Counted from the stretch's first letter, positions 18,910 through 28,654 are shown. The stretch is DNA of 64,000 nucleotides from Bacteroidales bacterium (GCA_003559855.1 PWJZ01000027.1:42587-106586), one strand, 5' to 3'. The notes: generated from the letters alone by a model not told the origin. Numbers and translations are program-made.

Positions 18910-20424
18910 TCACTGCTCTTCACTCTTTTTCACTTCTTCTAAAGCTTTAGCCAGTGAGGCATCTTTGGTATAGAACCTTTCATATTTGGATTTGGGGTCC
19001 TTTGGGGTGCTTAATGACACTACTATCAATGTTATTATTGAAGCGGTTGCTGCCGGGAGGATAATGTATTGTTCACTAAGCAATTGATATCCATACAGGT
19101 TCATTAATATTGAGTTTGTTACGGTTATTATCAATGTTACTCCCATACCTGCGGCAATAGATGCCACTCCGCCTGCCATCGTCACTCTTTTCCAGAGGAA
19201 GGCTGCAAGCAATGCAGGCGTCAGCCCCGCACCTATCATAGTGTAGGCAGTTAATGCCATTGCCAGTATCGTTTCGAACTGGGTCAGTATCAGGTATGCC
19301 AAAACCCCAAGCAATATGACCATTATTCTCTGAAATACGATGATGGTTTTGGATTGAGCCGCCGGACTGATAAACCGCTGGAAAATGTCGCGGGTCAGAT
19401 TCGTTGAAGGTGTCAGCAAAAAGCTGTTTCCCGTAGATGTAATAATAGCTACTGAGGCGCAAAACAGAAGAAGCCCCGCCCAAACCGGCAATCCAACCTC
19501 CGTACTGTATCGGGCGGTGTGAAGAATGATGCGTTCGGAGTCAGCACCCGACAGAAAAGTGCCGGCAATTTCAGGATTGTTGAAATAGCTGAAAGCAAAT
19601 ATAGCCAGTGAAGCAATGGCTGTCTCAACAACAATAGTACCTATTACCCAGAATATTACAGCCGATTTTGCCGATTTCTCATTCTTGGCCGAGAAAAACT
19701 TCTGGTACATGTTCGACTCACCCAGCAATAAGAAAAATGTCGGCAGGAAGATCCCCATTGCCCAGAAAAAACTATTGTTGCCAAATATAGTGAAGTGTGA
19801 GGGGTCTAACGTTTCGGTAAGGTATTCTGCTCCGCCTATATGAAAATATACCAAAGGTACTGCTATCACCACGGCTGCTGTTATCACCGCACCGTTGATT
19901 ATATCAACAGATACTATAGACAACATACCTGCAAAAGCTGTAAATACAACTATAAAACCTGCCGTCAGCAAAACTCCCTGCCATTCGGGTATTCCGGCTA
20001 CCAAATCAAGGACGAAACCGCCTGCACGAAACTGATAACCTACTATTGTGGTGTAAGCTATTATTATTACAATTGTACCCAGTATTCTTGCATATTTGTT
20101 GTAGCGTAGCTCAAGAATGTCAGGAACAGTATATTCTGCTATACGGCGAACACGTCCGGCAAGAAAAAACACGATAATTATACCTACCCATGCGCCGGCT
20201 GCCATCCATAATTCGGAAAAACCAACATTGGCAGCCAAACCCGCACCTGCTAACAAACTCCCCGAACCTATCCAGGTGCATAAAAGCGTGCCTACCAAAC
20301 GGGCAGTGGATACCGAACGTCCGGCTACCATGAAATCACTCTGGCTTTTTACGGCAAAACTCTTAAATATAGAAATACCCATCAACATTGCCAGATAACC
20401 CAACACAATCCACAAGTAAATCAT
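18910..20424 (-). CDS. sodium:solute symporter family transporter
   Basis: 504 residues with about 13 membrane helices, beginning 'MIYLWIVLGYLAMLMGISIF', followed by the SSS signature region 'SDFMVAGRSVSTARLVGTLLCTWIGSGS'. Members couple Na+ entry to uptake of proline, pantothenate, sugars or carboxylates. The substrate cannot be determined from the sequence. A charged cytoplasmic tail ('PKDPKSKYERFYTKDASLAKALEEV') ends the protein. It converges on the barrel-protein gene with only 9 bases between the two stops. Confidence 0.92.
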   Translation of the reverse strand: MIYLWIVLGYLAMLMGISIFKSFAVKSQSDFMVAGRSVSTARLVGTLLCTWIGSGSLLAGAGLAANVGFSELWMAAGAWVGIIIVFFLAGRVRRIAEYTVPDILELRYNKYARILGTIVIIIAYTTIVGYQFRAGGFVLDLVAGIPEWQGVLLTAGFIVVFTAFAGMLSIVSVDIINGAVITAAVVIAVPLVYFHIGGAEYLTETLDPSHFTIFGNNSFFWAMGIFLPTFFLLLGESNMYQKFFSAKNEKSAKSAVIFWVIGTIVVETAIASLAIFAFSYFNNPEIAGTFLSGADSERIILHTARYSTEVGLPVWAGLLLFCASVAIITSTGNSFLLTPSTNLTRDIFQRFISPAAQSKTIIVFQRIMVILLGVLAYLILTQFETILAMALTAYTMIGAGLTPALLAAFLWKRVTMAGGVASIAAGMGVTLIITVTNSILMNLYGYQLLSEQYIILPAATASIITLIVVSLSTPKDPKSKYERFYTKDASLAKALEEVKKSEEQ

Positions 20425-21002
20425 AGCTTTATTATTTAGTGAAATTCATAAATATTCTTTCTTGTTAATTATTAGATTTTTGAAAAAACGGTGTAAAACT
20501 AATAATCTTTTTTATTTCTGCAATAGTTAACATGCATCATTCATGAGATCATAAAAAAAAATGCTTTAAAACCGTTTTTCCACTGGCGTGAAAAACCCCA
20601 TGATCTTGTATCTGGCTATGGCTAAGAGCAACAGATTATTAACTTATTCTGCCGCCTTGACCGTTTTGAAAATTGTAAGGCACTATATAACGGATAGTTT
20701 GAGTGCAAAATATCCGGCATTGTTTATTGATATTGTTATTACTTTTATGCCGCAATAACATTTTATCGTAAGCAAAAATACACTATTGTATCAGTAAAAA
20801 CATAATATTCGGATTCATCAAGGTGTTTGTGGTTCATAATTTATCCAGGTGTCTGTTAATTTTTCGGACCGGAATTTTCCGGACAGGTGTGGCGGGGTTT
20901 TTAAAAGTATTTCTGTAAACGGGTTTTATTTGCATATGATCTTTACTGGTTGACGGGGTGTAACTGCCGGAAATGATCTGTTAAATGAAATAACAATAAA
21001 CT
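20425..21002. other. intergenic region between divergent genes
   Basis: 578 bases with no credible ORF or RNA gene. A CCGGAATTTTCCGG palindrome lies near 20870 and several A/T runs occur. I see no clear promoter pair for either flanking gene. Confidence 0.5.
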
Positions 21003-21755
21003 ATGCAATATAATCAGGAAAAAAGACATTTGTACAACGCATATCAATGGATATGGGATTTGGTGGGGACAGTTGAAGATTATGAAGAATATGCGGAATA
21101 TCTTGTTAAATGCTTAAAAGAGGATGAAAATATAAACCCCCGTAATCTTCTTCACCTGGGTTGCGGATCGGGTTGTATTGATTTTCATTTAAAGAGGCAT
21201 TTTGATATCACCGGAGTGGATTTGAGTGAGAAAATGCTTGAAAGTGCCGGGAAAAAGAATCCCGAGTGCCTCTATATACAGGGTGATATGAGAGATGTAA
21301 GAATTGACGATTCTTTTGATGCAATAATCATTCCTGAATCAATTAATTACATGCGAACCCGGAATGATATCAACAGGGTGTTTACCAATGCAAAGAAGCT
21401 TCTGAAAAAAGAAGGCATTTTACTGGTAACAGTGGGTTATGACCCGTTATGCTTTCCGCAGAACCGAACTACCGTTGAACAGATAAATTCCAAAGGTGTT
21501 GAGCTGACTTTTATAGAGAACAACTATACTCCAGATCGGGCAGAAAATTATTTTGAAGCTGTTTTTGTATTCCTTATCCGCAAAGGTGGAATACTCCAAA
21601 TCGTTACTGATGTTCATACATTGGGATTATTTGAAAGAGAGGTCTGGGCTGAGGAGATGAAAAAGACAGGTTTTGAAACAAGATTTATAAGAGATAAAAA
21701 ACTGGAAAAAATAGAACAAAAAGGCACCTTTATGTTTATTGGCAGGAACATATAA
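21003..21755 (+). CDS. class I SAM-dependent methyltransferase
   Basis: A 250-residue methyltransferase. SAM-binding motif I is 'LLHLGCGSGCIDFHL' (about residue 52), followed by 'ITGVDLSEKMLESAGKKNP' and 'YIQGDMRDVRIDDSFDAII'. The C-terminal half has a beta-rich segment resembling small-molecule methyltransferases that act on hydroxyl or amine groups. It lies 56 bases upstream of a serine hydrolase gene in the same direction and may be co-transcribed. The substrate is unknown. Confidence 0.85.
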   Translation: MQYNQEKRHLYNAYQWIWDLVGTVEDYEEYAEYLVKCLKEDENINPRNLLHLGCGSGCIDFHLKRHFDITGVDLSEKMLESAGKKNPECLYIQGDMRDVRIDDSFDAIIIPESINYMRTRNDINRVFTNAKKLLKKEGILLVTVGYDPLCFPQNRTTVEQINSKGVELTFIENNYTPDRAENYFEAVFVFLIRKGGILQIVTDVHTLGLFEREVWAEEMKKTGFETRFIRDKKLEKIEQKGTFMFIGRNI

Positions 21756-21811
21756 AGCATTTAATTTAAATAAATATATCTTAAGGAAACACAAAATTTA
21801 TCAGTTTTATT

Positions 21812-22918
21812 ATGGAAGAAGAAAAAATAAAAGGAAACATAGAAAGCTCTTTCAGGAAAATAGCGAGGGGTGATAAAAATTTAAAAAATGTTTATTTGCT
21901 GGTTTATTCTGAAATGGCAGACATTCATCTTAATCTTGCGGAGGGTTCGACAGGTGATGTGGTGGCCAATCCCGCCCAGCCCAATTATATGGCAAGCGTT
22001 GGCAAGCTTTTCACATCAACACTTGTAAGCATTTTATATGAGAAGGGAATGATATCTTTTGATGATAAGATCTCCGGTTACCTTGACAGTGAGTTAATGA
22101 AAGATCTGCATGTTTACAGGGGCTGGGATTATTCTCCGGAGCTTAACGTAAGGCATCTGTTGAAGCAGACATCCGGATTATATGATTGTTTCTGGCCTTT
22201 GCTGGACAAATTATTAAAAAACCCGGAATTGGAGATGAGCCCGAGGGATGCCATTAACTGGGGTAAAGAAAACAAAACCCCTTATTCACCTCCCGGTGAA
22301 AAAATGAAATATACGGATACCAATTATTACCTGCTTGGGTTGATAATTGAGGAAATAACCGGCAAGGCTTTCCATGATGCGCTGAAGCAATATATTTTCG
22401 AACCGGTTGGCATGAAATATGCTTACATGCTACATTCTTCCGAACCTGCTGAGAAGCCGGGGTATCCGATGGCTGATTTCTTTGCCGGTACCATTAATGT
22501 TGCTGAGATCAAAAATTATGCAGGGATTGATTATGCCGGGGGAGGTGTTGTGGGGCCGCTTGAGGATTTTCTTCTATTTATGAAGGCATTGGTTAATCAT
22601 AAAATTATCGGTAAAGACACTTTGGAAATAATGCTGAATGATACCGCAAGTTTTATGGTATTTAACGAATACGGATACGGTATCATGAAGTTTAAAAAGA
22701 TCCCATTGTTAATGCCTGCAAAGTATCAGTGCTGGGGACATGCCGGGGCAACGGGAGCTTTTATGTTCTATCACCCCCTTACGAAATCATACATTATAGG
22801 CAATTTTAACGATTCAGCCTATACACAGAAAGGTGTCAGATTTATGCTGACAAAGGTGATAAAACAATTATTAAAACATCCGGCTTGTAAAGAGTTAAAG
22901 GATAAGGATGGCCGGTAA
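21812..22918 (+). CDS. beta-lactamase-fold serine hydrolase (class C/esterase type)
   Basis: 368 residues. The catalytic S-x-x-K is 'SVGK' at about residue 62 in 'YMASVGKLFTSTLV', followed by 'DDKISGYLD' and 'HLLKQTSGLYD', both typical of the family. The tyrosine-containing second motif is 'YTDTNYYLLGLIIEEITGK', where Tyr-Thr-Asp replaces the usual Tyr-Ser/Ala-Asn. The 'H-A-G' third-motif region reads 'GHAGATGAFMFYHP'. No signal peptide is present, so it is probably cytoplasmic. It is more likely an esterase or peptidase than an antibiotic-resistance enzyme. A DUF418 remnant follows. Confidence 0.88.
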   Translation: MEEEKIKGNIESSFRKIARGDKNLKNVYLLVYSEMADIHLNLAEGSTGDVVANPAQPNYMASVGKLFTSTLVSILYEKGMISFDDKISGYLDSELMKDLHVYRGWDYSPELNVRHLLKQTSGLYDCFWPLLDKLLKNPELEMSPRDAINWGKENKTPYSPPGEKMKYTDTNYYLLGLIIEEITGKAFHDALKQYIFEPVGMKYAYMLHSSEPAEKPGYPMADFFAGTINVAEIKNYAGIDYAGGGVVGPLEDFLLFMKALVNHKIIGKDTLEIMLNDTASFMVFNEYGYGIMKFKKIPLLMPAKYQCWGHAGATGAFMFYHPLTKSYIIGNFNDSAYTQKGVRFMLTKVIKQLLKHPACKELKDKDGR

Positions 22919-22952
22919 CGGGAAACCGCTTATACGTTAATATGAAAGAGTA

Positions 22953-23345
22953 ATGCCCCACCGGATCCAGGTATTGATGGTCGCAGGTACAATGACCGGC
23001 GTGACGGCTATGATGTTTGTTTATCTTTATATTTTGACATATTTGTATTATAAAGGAGTTTTTGGCAACATTGCAAACCTTATTTCAAAGGTCGGTAAAA
23101 TGGCTTTTGCCAACTACCTTAAACAATCAATAATCTGCACAACGCTATACTATTCATATGGTTTTGGACTTTATGGCAAGGTCAATTACCGGGAAGGTGT
23201 TTTGATTACGATAGCAATTTATATTGTTCAAATTATCTGGAGCTACTACTGGCTTAAGCACTTCAGGTTCGGTCCGTTTGAATGGCTGTGGCGTACACTT
23301 ACTTATGGTAAAAGACAACCAATGAGGCGTAAACAAAATGTGTGA
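22953..23345 (+). pseudogene. C-terminal remnant of a DUF418 membrane protein
   Basis: The 130-residue ORF matches only the C-terminal part of DUF418 proteins: 'GKMAFANYLKQSIICTTLYYSYGFGLYGK', then 'LKHFRFGPFEWLWRTLTYGKRQPM'. Complete members are ~400 residues with several more membrane helices. The serine hydrolase gene ends just 34 bases upstream, so there is no room for the rest. It may be a decayed gene left by a deletion, or a short expressed protein starting at 22953 or at a later Met. I could not find the missing N-terminal part nearby. Confidence 0.7.
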
Positions 23346-23581
23346 GCGCTTTATCGAGTTTACAGAAATTTATTATAAAATTTTTAATAGTGAGTGATAA
23401 TGAACCACAGTAAATGAATCCCATTATTCGCTGCCGATTAACAAATATAAGCAGATAAAAAGTGCACTCCACGAAATTGCTTAGCAGCAAAGTTTCAACA
23501 AATTTTAACAGCATAAATGGGATTTATTTTTTATTTTTGCATAACAGCGATCGACCAAATGTCGCATGATGGAACTGCAAA

Positions 23582-24721
23582 ATGCTTAATAAAAGACTTC
23601 TCATAAAGAACTTACTATCTCACAACGACGAGAATACTTTCTACGACAAGAAAGAATCTCTGGATTTGAATACGCATGAGGGAAAGACGAAATTTTTGAA
23701 GCATGTATGCGCATTGAGCAATTCCAATCCCGGCAACAATTCATACCTGATAATAGGTGTTACCGACGAAACTAACGAGATAAAAGGTTTTGAGCTTATT
23801 GATGACAGCAAAGTACAGAACCTTATTAAAGCTGGCTTAAACAACCCGCCGTTGGTTAAGTATGAAAATATATATTTCCCCCATTTGTCTAAAAATAAAG
23901 CGGTAGGGTTGTTAACGATAAACCCTGAAAAAGATCTGACCACATTTAAGAAAACAATGGGAAAAGTTTTTTCCGGGACCGGATACTACAGGAAAGGAAG
24001 CAGTTCAATTCCATTGGATGAAGATTTTTCGATAGATCCGGCAAACAAAAGATCGGTTTCAGAAATTATAAACTTTTCAAATGTATCGTTCAAGCAGCTT
24101 CTTGATGATGTCTTTGATTTTTACAATACATGGGGAAAGAAATATAACCCGCAATATTTGGTTTTTAAAGACCAGTTCATTTTATGCTGGGCGGGTTATC
24201 AGACTGATTTCAAAGGTAAACGTGTATTGTCGGAAGTTGATATCAGAATTGTGAATGAAGGTTCAAAGTTGTTTTATTCACCCGAACAATTGGTGAATAT
24301 TTTCATATCTGATTCCGAATTTAAAGCAACCGAATATGTTATTCTCGGTTTTGATAAAAACCATAAACTTTATCCGCTTGAAACAACGAGCCTTAACTTT
24401 GATGATAATGGTCAATATTCTTTGAAAACGAAGGTTGTATTTGATTTTCCCGAATTTGATAAAGATCAGGTATACGATTTATACCAGAGAGCGAAAAATC
24501 TTGAGAAAAAACTAAAAAACGGATTGTCGGTCATTTCGGTTCAGAATAATTTACATCCGGAAGAGCTGGCTAATTATTTTCTGTTGTGTTATTTTAACGG
24601 TATTGATCAGGCAAAAAACGATCTGATCAATTCTGCAGATTACCTTGAGGGTGCAGCAGCCCAATACCATAAAGGATGTATGAGGATCCTGGAAAAAGCG
24701 GAAAATACAAACGGAAGGTAA
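23582..24721 (+). CDS. AlbA_2 (Schlafen-like) domain protein
   Basis: 379 residues. The first ~150 resemble the AlbA_2 'divergent AAA-4' domain: 'KKESLDLNTHEGKTKFLKHVCALSNS' followed by 'NSYLIIGVTDETNEIKGFEL' and 'HLSKNKAVGLLTINP'. This fold occurs in predicted regulators and in Schlafen nucleases and is thought to bind nucleic acids; catalytic residues of active Schlafens are not obvious here. The remaining two-thirds ('EIINFSNVSFKQLLDDVFDFYNTWGKKYNPQYL') are shared with a Bacteroidota-specific set of uncharacterised proteins. It is alone on its strand. Confidence 0.75.
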   Translation: MLNKRLLIKNLLSHNDENTFYDKKESLDLNTHEGKTKFLKHVCALSNSNPGNNSYLIIGVTDETNEIKGFELIDDSKVQNLIKAGLNNPPLVKYENIYFPHLSKNKAVGLLTINPEKDLTTFKKTMGKVFSGTGYYRKGSSSIPLDEDFSIDPANKRSVSEIINFSNVSFKQLLDDVFDFYNTWGKKYNPQYLVFKDQFILCWAGYQTDFKGKRVLSEVDIRIVNEGSKLFYSPEQLVNIFISDSEFKATEYVILGFDKNHKLYPLETTSLNFDDNGQYSLKTKVVFDFPEFDKDQVYDLYQRAKNLEKKLKNGLSVISVQNNLHPEELANYFLLCYFNGIDQAKNDLINSADYLEGAAAQYHKGCMRILEKAENTNGR

Positions 24722-24810
24722 TGCCAATAAGTAAATATCTGATTGTTATTGATCTTTAAATTTGGCTATCTGCAACAGCTGTTTAAAGTTCATGTGCTGT
24801 AATATTTTCA

Positions 24811-27246
24811 TTAAAACACAAACCGCATTGATACAACCGACATGTCTCCTCTTGGCATCATGTAGTCGGGTCGTTTTACATATTGTATAAAATCGGGCAA
24901 GCCATCAACGAAGTCATTCAGATGAACCGTTAATTTTTCTTCAGGTTCGATATATATTGTCAGGAATATGCCTTCCTTGGGTGGGGCGAAGTATCTTAAG
25001 ATATGCCAGTTGTCTTCTCCGGTTGGCCTGAGCGGGTGTTTGGCAGTATAATCAAGGCTGATGCTGATATCCGAATTGCCGGCATTAAAATAAGCCGTCA
25101 TCCAATGTGCATTCTGCACTGTTTTCAAGTTTCTTTCTGTTTTCAGATGCAGTTTTAATATTCTTTTGTTGTCCGATATGGTGTCGGATAGCAGGCGGCA
25201 GGATGGTGCGGGCAAAGGTTGTGTTTTAGCGACAGCAGCCGGATATTCATTTGCGATGGTTGGAAAAATTTCGGTCATGTTGAAGGTACGGGGGCTTGTT
25301 GTGAGAAATTGTTTTGTCCATTCGTCGGGTTTGGGGTCGAGGGTAAGCCATAATGTTTTTCCTGTCAATCCGCTGGTGGCATATATTATGTTGTTTTGTT
25401 TTCTGTAGCGTTGATCATATTCAAGGTTAACAGATCCTTTAAGGATAAAAAACAGCCCGCATGCAAGGGCAACAGCGGGCACTGCCCATGGCTTCTGCCT
25501 GGTTATTATGTCCGTGTGCGGGATAAGCAGACCCATCATCAAGCCGATGATGATAATCGTAATAGCCGATGCCCAAATGCCCATTGCTGTCGAAATAATA
25601 TTGGTAAACACCGGATACCATAACAATACCGGAACGGCAAAAAGAAACAGCAAGAATACGTGGAGCAAAGAGTCCTTTTTCCGGTTGTTACTGAGAAAAA
25701 CAATACCGGGCGGTATCAGGCTGAACAATAAGGGCCAGGTGAACAGAAAGCTTGATCCCGCAGACAGGAGGCTTACCAGTATCATTAATATAGCCCATAC
25801 TGCCAATGCACCTGCCGATAAATTCCAGACAGATATTGGCTTACGGAAGAGGAAAAAGAGTATCAGGCAAATTGCAGCAGCAATAATTGTGTTAAAAAAG
25901 CTTATCTGACCGCTCCAGATCATTAAAAAGATAACCGTAATGAAAGCTGCCGCAAGCTGCCATAACTTTATGCCTCGCCCTGCTATGCTGAAAAACCCGA
26001 ATGAGAGTGCTGCCGCTAACCCGGCAAATCCTGTCAACAATGTTTGCCGGTTGTATTCAAGCAGTCTGAAATTATTACCGGGGTAGTACTGGGATATGAT
26101 ATTGTAAAGTACATCAACAAACACGTATAATATTAAAAGGTGTATCAAGAAGCCGATAAATCCAGATAAAAGCTGTTTTATGTTGAGGAAGCCGTTTTTA
26201 AACCCGGCAAATAAAACCACAGCAAATATCAGCGATATTAATATTGCAACAGGTAATACCATGCTATAGGGGTAGTATGCAAATCCGTAGCCTATAGTGT
26301 TGAAATATACTGCATTTTGTTCGGAGTAAAGGTCTGCAGTGATGTTGCCGAGATGCAATGCAAGTGATTTTATGTAAGATCCGTGATGTTGCACAGATCT
26401 CAGGTCGGTATTTTCAATGTTGTCGCCTGCGGTGTGATAGTCAAACTCATTTTCAATATATGCAAAGTTCAATCCCTGGTAGCCTCTATGTTTGAAGGCG
26501 CAGAAGTCGGTACCGAATCTCATACGTCTGTATAGTTCATAGCTGAGCGAGTTGGCGGCGGGGTAGGGGGCTGCCATTGCAAATTCGCCTATCATGTTCA
26601 GGTTGTTGTATCCTGTTTCAAACATTATACTTTGTCCTTTGGTGCCTCTTGCTTCGAGGTTAATAACGGCATAAATATCTTCAGCCCACGGATGTTGCTG
26701 GAGAAAGGCTTTGGCTCCCAGCAGTCCTATTTCCTCGGCGTCGGTAAAAAGAAAAATAAGATCGTTCTCCGGTGGAGGGTGGTGTTTCAGGAGTCTAATA
26801 AGTTCCAGCATAGCAGCTACCGCTGCTCCATTGTCGGAAGCGCCGTAAGCATCTCCAACGGTATCATAATGTCCGGTGAATAATATGGCTCGTCCGCTAC
26901 CAGTGCCGCTGATACGTGTCATAACATTTCCAAGGGTTGCCGCCCTTTGTAGCCGCGGATCATAAAAACCCGCCAGTTGAAGTTGTGGCTCAAAACCCAT
27001 TAATTCAATCTGTTTCATTATATAGTGCCGAACATCCTCGTTGGCTGCACTGCCAACAGGGTTTTTTTGCGATGCAATATACAGCAGGTGTTCAAAAGCA
27101 CGCTCCGCTGAAAAAACCTTGTCAGGAGCATCAGAATAAACAACAGGCGGAGGTGTGTTGAGACGAAAAGAAATAATAACCGTAACAAGCATAACCATTA
27201 ACAGTGATATGCCTTTTATCTGGGGTATATGACCGGTGTGTTTCAT
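24811..27246 (-). CDS. M28 family zinc aminopeptidase with C-terminal multi-pass membrane domain
   Basis: The product has an N-terminal signal anchor, then an M28 peptidase domain with all co-catalytic zinc ligands visible: His and Asp in 'FTGHYDTVGDAYGASDNGAAV', the Glu pair in 'FLFTDAEEIGLLGAKAF', Asp/Glu in 'INLEARGTKG' and His in 'FDYHTAGDNIEN'. After residue ~320 come eight or so membrane helices, then a ~150-residue exported beta-rich tail. The architecture resembles vacuolar/ER M28 proteases (Pff1/ERMP1-like). The ORF track uses a TTG at 27300; I chose the ATG at 27246. The active site should face the periplasm. Confidence 0.88.
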   Translation of the reverse strand: MKHTGHIPQIKGISLLMVMLVTVIISFRLNTPPPVVYSDAPDKVFSAERAFEHLLYIASQKNPVGSAANEDVRHYIMKQIELMGFEPQLQLAGFYDPRLQRAATLGNVMTRISGTGSGRAILFTGHYDTVGDAYGASDNGAAVAAMLELIRLLKHHPPPENDLIFLFTDAEEIGLLGAKAFLQQHPWAEDIYAVINLEARGTKGQSIMFETGYNNLNMIGEFAMAAPYPAANSLSYELYRRMRFGTDFCAFKHRGYQGLNFAYIENEFDYHTAGDNIENTDLRSVQHHGSYIKSLALHLGNITADLYSEQNAVYFNTIGYGFAYYPYSMVLPVAILISLIFAVVLFAGFKNGFLNIKQLLSGFIGFLIHLLILYVFVDVLYNIISQYYPGNNFRLLEYNRQTLLTGFAGLAAALSFGFFSIAGRGIKLWQLAAAFITVIFLMIWSGQISFFNTIIAAAICLILFFLFRKPISVWNLSAGALAVWAILMILVSLLSAGSSFLFTWPLLFSLIPPGIVFLSNNRKKDSLLHVFLLFLFAVPVLLWYPVFTNIISTAMGIWASAITIIIIGLMMGLLIPHTDIITRQKPWAVPAVALACGLFFILKGSVNLEYDQRYRKQNNIIYATSGLTGKTLWLTLDPKPDEWTKQFLTTSPRTFNMTEIFPTIANEYPAAVAKTQPLPAPSCRLLSDTISDNKRILKLHLKTERNLKTVQNAHWMTAYFNAGNSDISISLDYTAKHPLRPTGEDNWHILRYFAPPKEGIFLTIYIEPEEKLTVHLNDFVDGLPDFIQYVKRPDYMMPRGDMSVVSMRFVF

Positions 27247-27368
27247 AAACAATATTATCTTGTTAATGATTAAATGATTTGTCAACAGTTCGGGAAACAA
27301 AATAAGGCTTTTTTGTCGAAAAACGCTATTGTTCCGGTCATTTATTTATAAGTAACGGATTTTGGTAT

Positions 27369-27403
27369 AAAAAAACCCCGGCAAATAATAAAAAATGCCG
27401 GGG
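27369..27403 (-). terminator. Rho-independent terminator of the encapsulin operon
   Basis: On the minus strand, just after the encapsulin stop, CCCCGGCA-N12-TGCCGGGG forms a strong 8-bp stem followed by a run of seven T. Confidence 0.9.
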
Positions 27404-27424
27404 TAACAATGAAAAAAGAAAAGT

Positions 27425-28216
27425 TTATTCAAAAACTATAACAGCTTTTGGTTCCAATATTTTAAAAGTAAATGATTCGGTAAAATATAGATGTACGGTT
27501 TTATTATTATGGCTTTCGTAACCAATTGACAGGTCTTGTCCGATTACTAGTTTGAAATCCCCTCCACGTTCTGATACAAGGTATGCATCTTTAACAAAGG
27601 GAGCCATGATGATTGATCCGCCGAGCATATTTTCAAGTCTTTTTGTCAGTGGGTAGCCTTGTACGAAGCTTTGTACTTTCTGCCATTTATCAGCACTAAG
27701 TACAAGTGAGTAGGGTCCTTCGACCGAACCTTGTTTCATTTGGGCTATTCCTTTGGTAACAGCCGGTAATATTTCGCTGTTGTTATCTGGGAAAGATATT
27801 TTATCAAAGTCTGATGATTCTTTCAAGCCTTTAATATTAGCTTGCTTGAATCCTTCATATATTACATTCTCTTCAAATTGTGCTATCTTTCTTGCTGCTT
27901 CTTCAAGGTTTTCAAGCTCTATATCTTCGCATCCGCGTTCTGTATTATCAAGTTCCCAAATATTGAGTTCGAAAGGAAGGCGGCTTTCTATCAACGGTAT
28001 AACCTGATTAATGCCAAACTTTACATCACCTTTTTGATTTGCAGGTACCTTTAGCCTGCCTTCCGACAATGCAGCATAATCCCATCCTTTAGGACCTTCC
28101 ACATCTACAAATTTTCTTGCCGATAAAACTGATTTTAATACATCTGCGGCAGTTTCATTGATCTCATCCCAGGCTTTGCCTGAAATAGGTGCTAATGATT
28201 TTCTTAATATATCCAT
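27425..28216 (-). CDS. encapsulin shell protein (family 1, linocin M18-like)
   Basis: Encapsulins assemble into ~24-42 nm protein shells with an HK97 phage capsid fold that enclose cargo enzymes. The 263-residue sequence has the family N-terminus 'LRKSLAPISGKAWDEINETAADVLKSVLSARKFVDVEGPKGW', the central 'PFELNIWELDNTERG', and the C-terminal 'YLVSERGGDFKLVIGQDLSIGYESH' and 'FTESFTFKILEP'. The cargo gene is immediately upstream with a 12-base gap carrying a strong 'GAGGAGG' ribosome binding site, which suggests high expression of the shell relative to the cargo. Iron storage or oxidative-stress protection is the expected role, inferred from the cargo type. Confidence 0.95.
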   Translation of the reverse strand: MDILRKSLAPISGKAWDEINETAADVLKSVLSARKFVDVEGPKGWDYAALSEGRLKVPANQKGDVKFGINQVIPLIESRLPFELNIWELDNTERGCEDIELENLEEAARKIAQFEENVIYEGFKQANIKGLKESSDFDKISFPDNNSEILPAVTKGIAQMKQGSVEGPYSLVLSADKWQKVQSFVQGYPLTKRLENMLGGSIIMAPFVKDAYLVSERGGDFKLVIGQDLSIGYESHNNKTVHLYFTESFTFKILEPKAVIVFE

Positions 28217-28228
28217 AATTTCCTCCTC

Positions 28229-28582
28229 TTATTTTTTAATTTTTCCAATGTTTAATGAATCAGAACCGGAGCTTGATTCGTTTTCGTCATGGTCATGATC
28301 GCCGTGGTGAGCTATTGGGCCTTCTTTGAAAAGGTATGTGCGAAGTTCTTCATCCCATCCCGGCATGTTTCTTCTGAGCCATTCAATAGCCATACAGGCA
28401 TGCTCTATTTCTTCATCACGGTTGTGAGCCATAATTTCTTTTAGTTCGGGATCGTCCGAAGCAACTACTCGCTGATGATACCAGTCAACAGCTTCAATCT
28501 CTTCCTTAAGGCTGTTCAAAGCCCTCGAAAAATTCCGCGCCTCCGAATTGAGTTCATTTACAGGTTCATGATAATTCGACAT
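28229..28582 (-). CDS. encapsulated ferritin-like protein (EncFtn)
   Basis: The 117-residue cargo protein is a half-ferritin that dimerises to form a ferroxidase centre. The iron-ligand segments are seen in 'LKEEIEAVDWYHQRV' (Glu) and 'NRDEEIEHACMAIEWLRRNMP' (Glu-x-x-His). After the helical core there is a His/Asp-rich stretch 'AHHGDHDHDENESS' and then a serine-rich linker to the C-terminal targeting peptide 'SDSLNIGKIKK', which matches the consensus that docks cargo inside encapsulin shells. The enzyme oxidises Fe2+ to Fe3+ for storage in the compartment. It is the first gene of the two-gene operon. Confidence 0.95.
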   Translation of the reverse strand: MSNYHEPVNELNSEARNFSRALNSLKEEIEAVDWYHQRVVASDDPELKEIMAHNRDEEIEHACMAIEWLRRNMPGWDEELRTYLFKEGPIAHHGDHDHDENESSSGSDSLNIGKIKK

Positions 28583-28620
28583 AATATTGTTTTTTATGGT
28601 TTGTAATTTAATTTGATTTA

Positions 28621-28654
28621 CAAATATAATAGTTTAACAAAACTATCTCACAAA
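28621..28654 (-). promoter_or_regulatory. probable promoter of the encapsulin operon
   Basis: The minus strand reads TTTG-N22-TATATTTG about 38 bases before the EncFtn ATG. The -7 match is exact and the spacer is one base longer than usual. Confidence 0.5.

Noticed and set aside
21812-22918. Beta-lactamase resistance gene
   Set aside because: The SxxK fold is shared with esterases and peptidases, there is no signal peptide, and the second motif is atypical for beta-lactamases.
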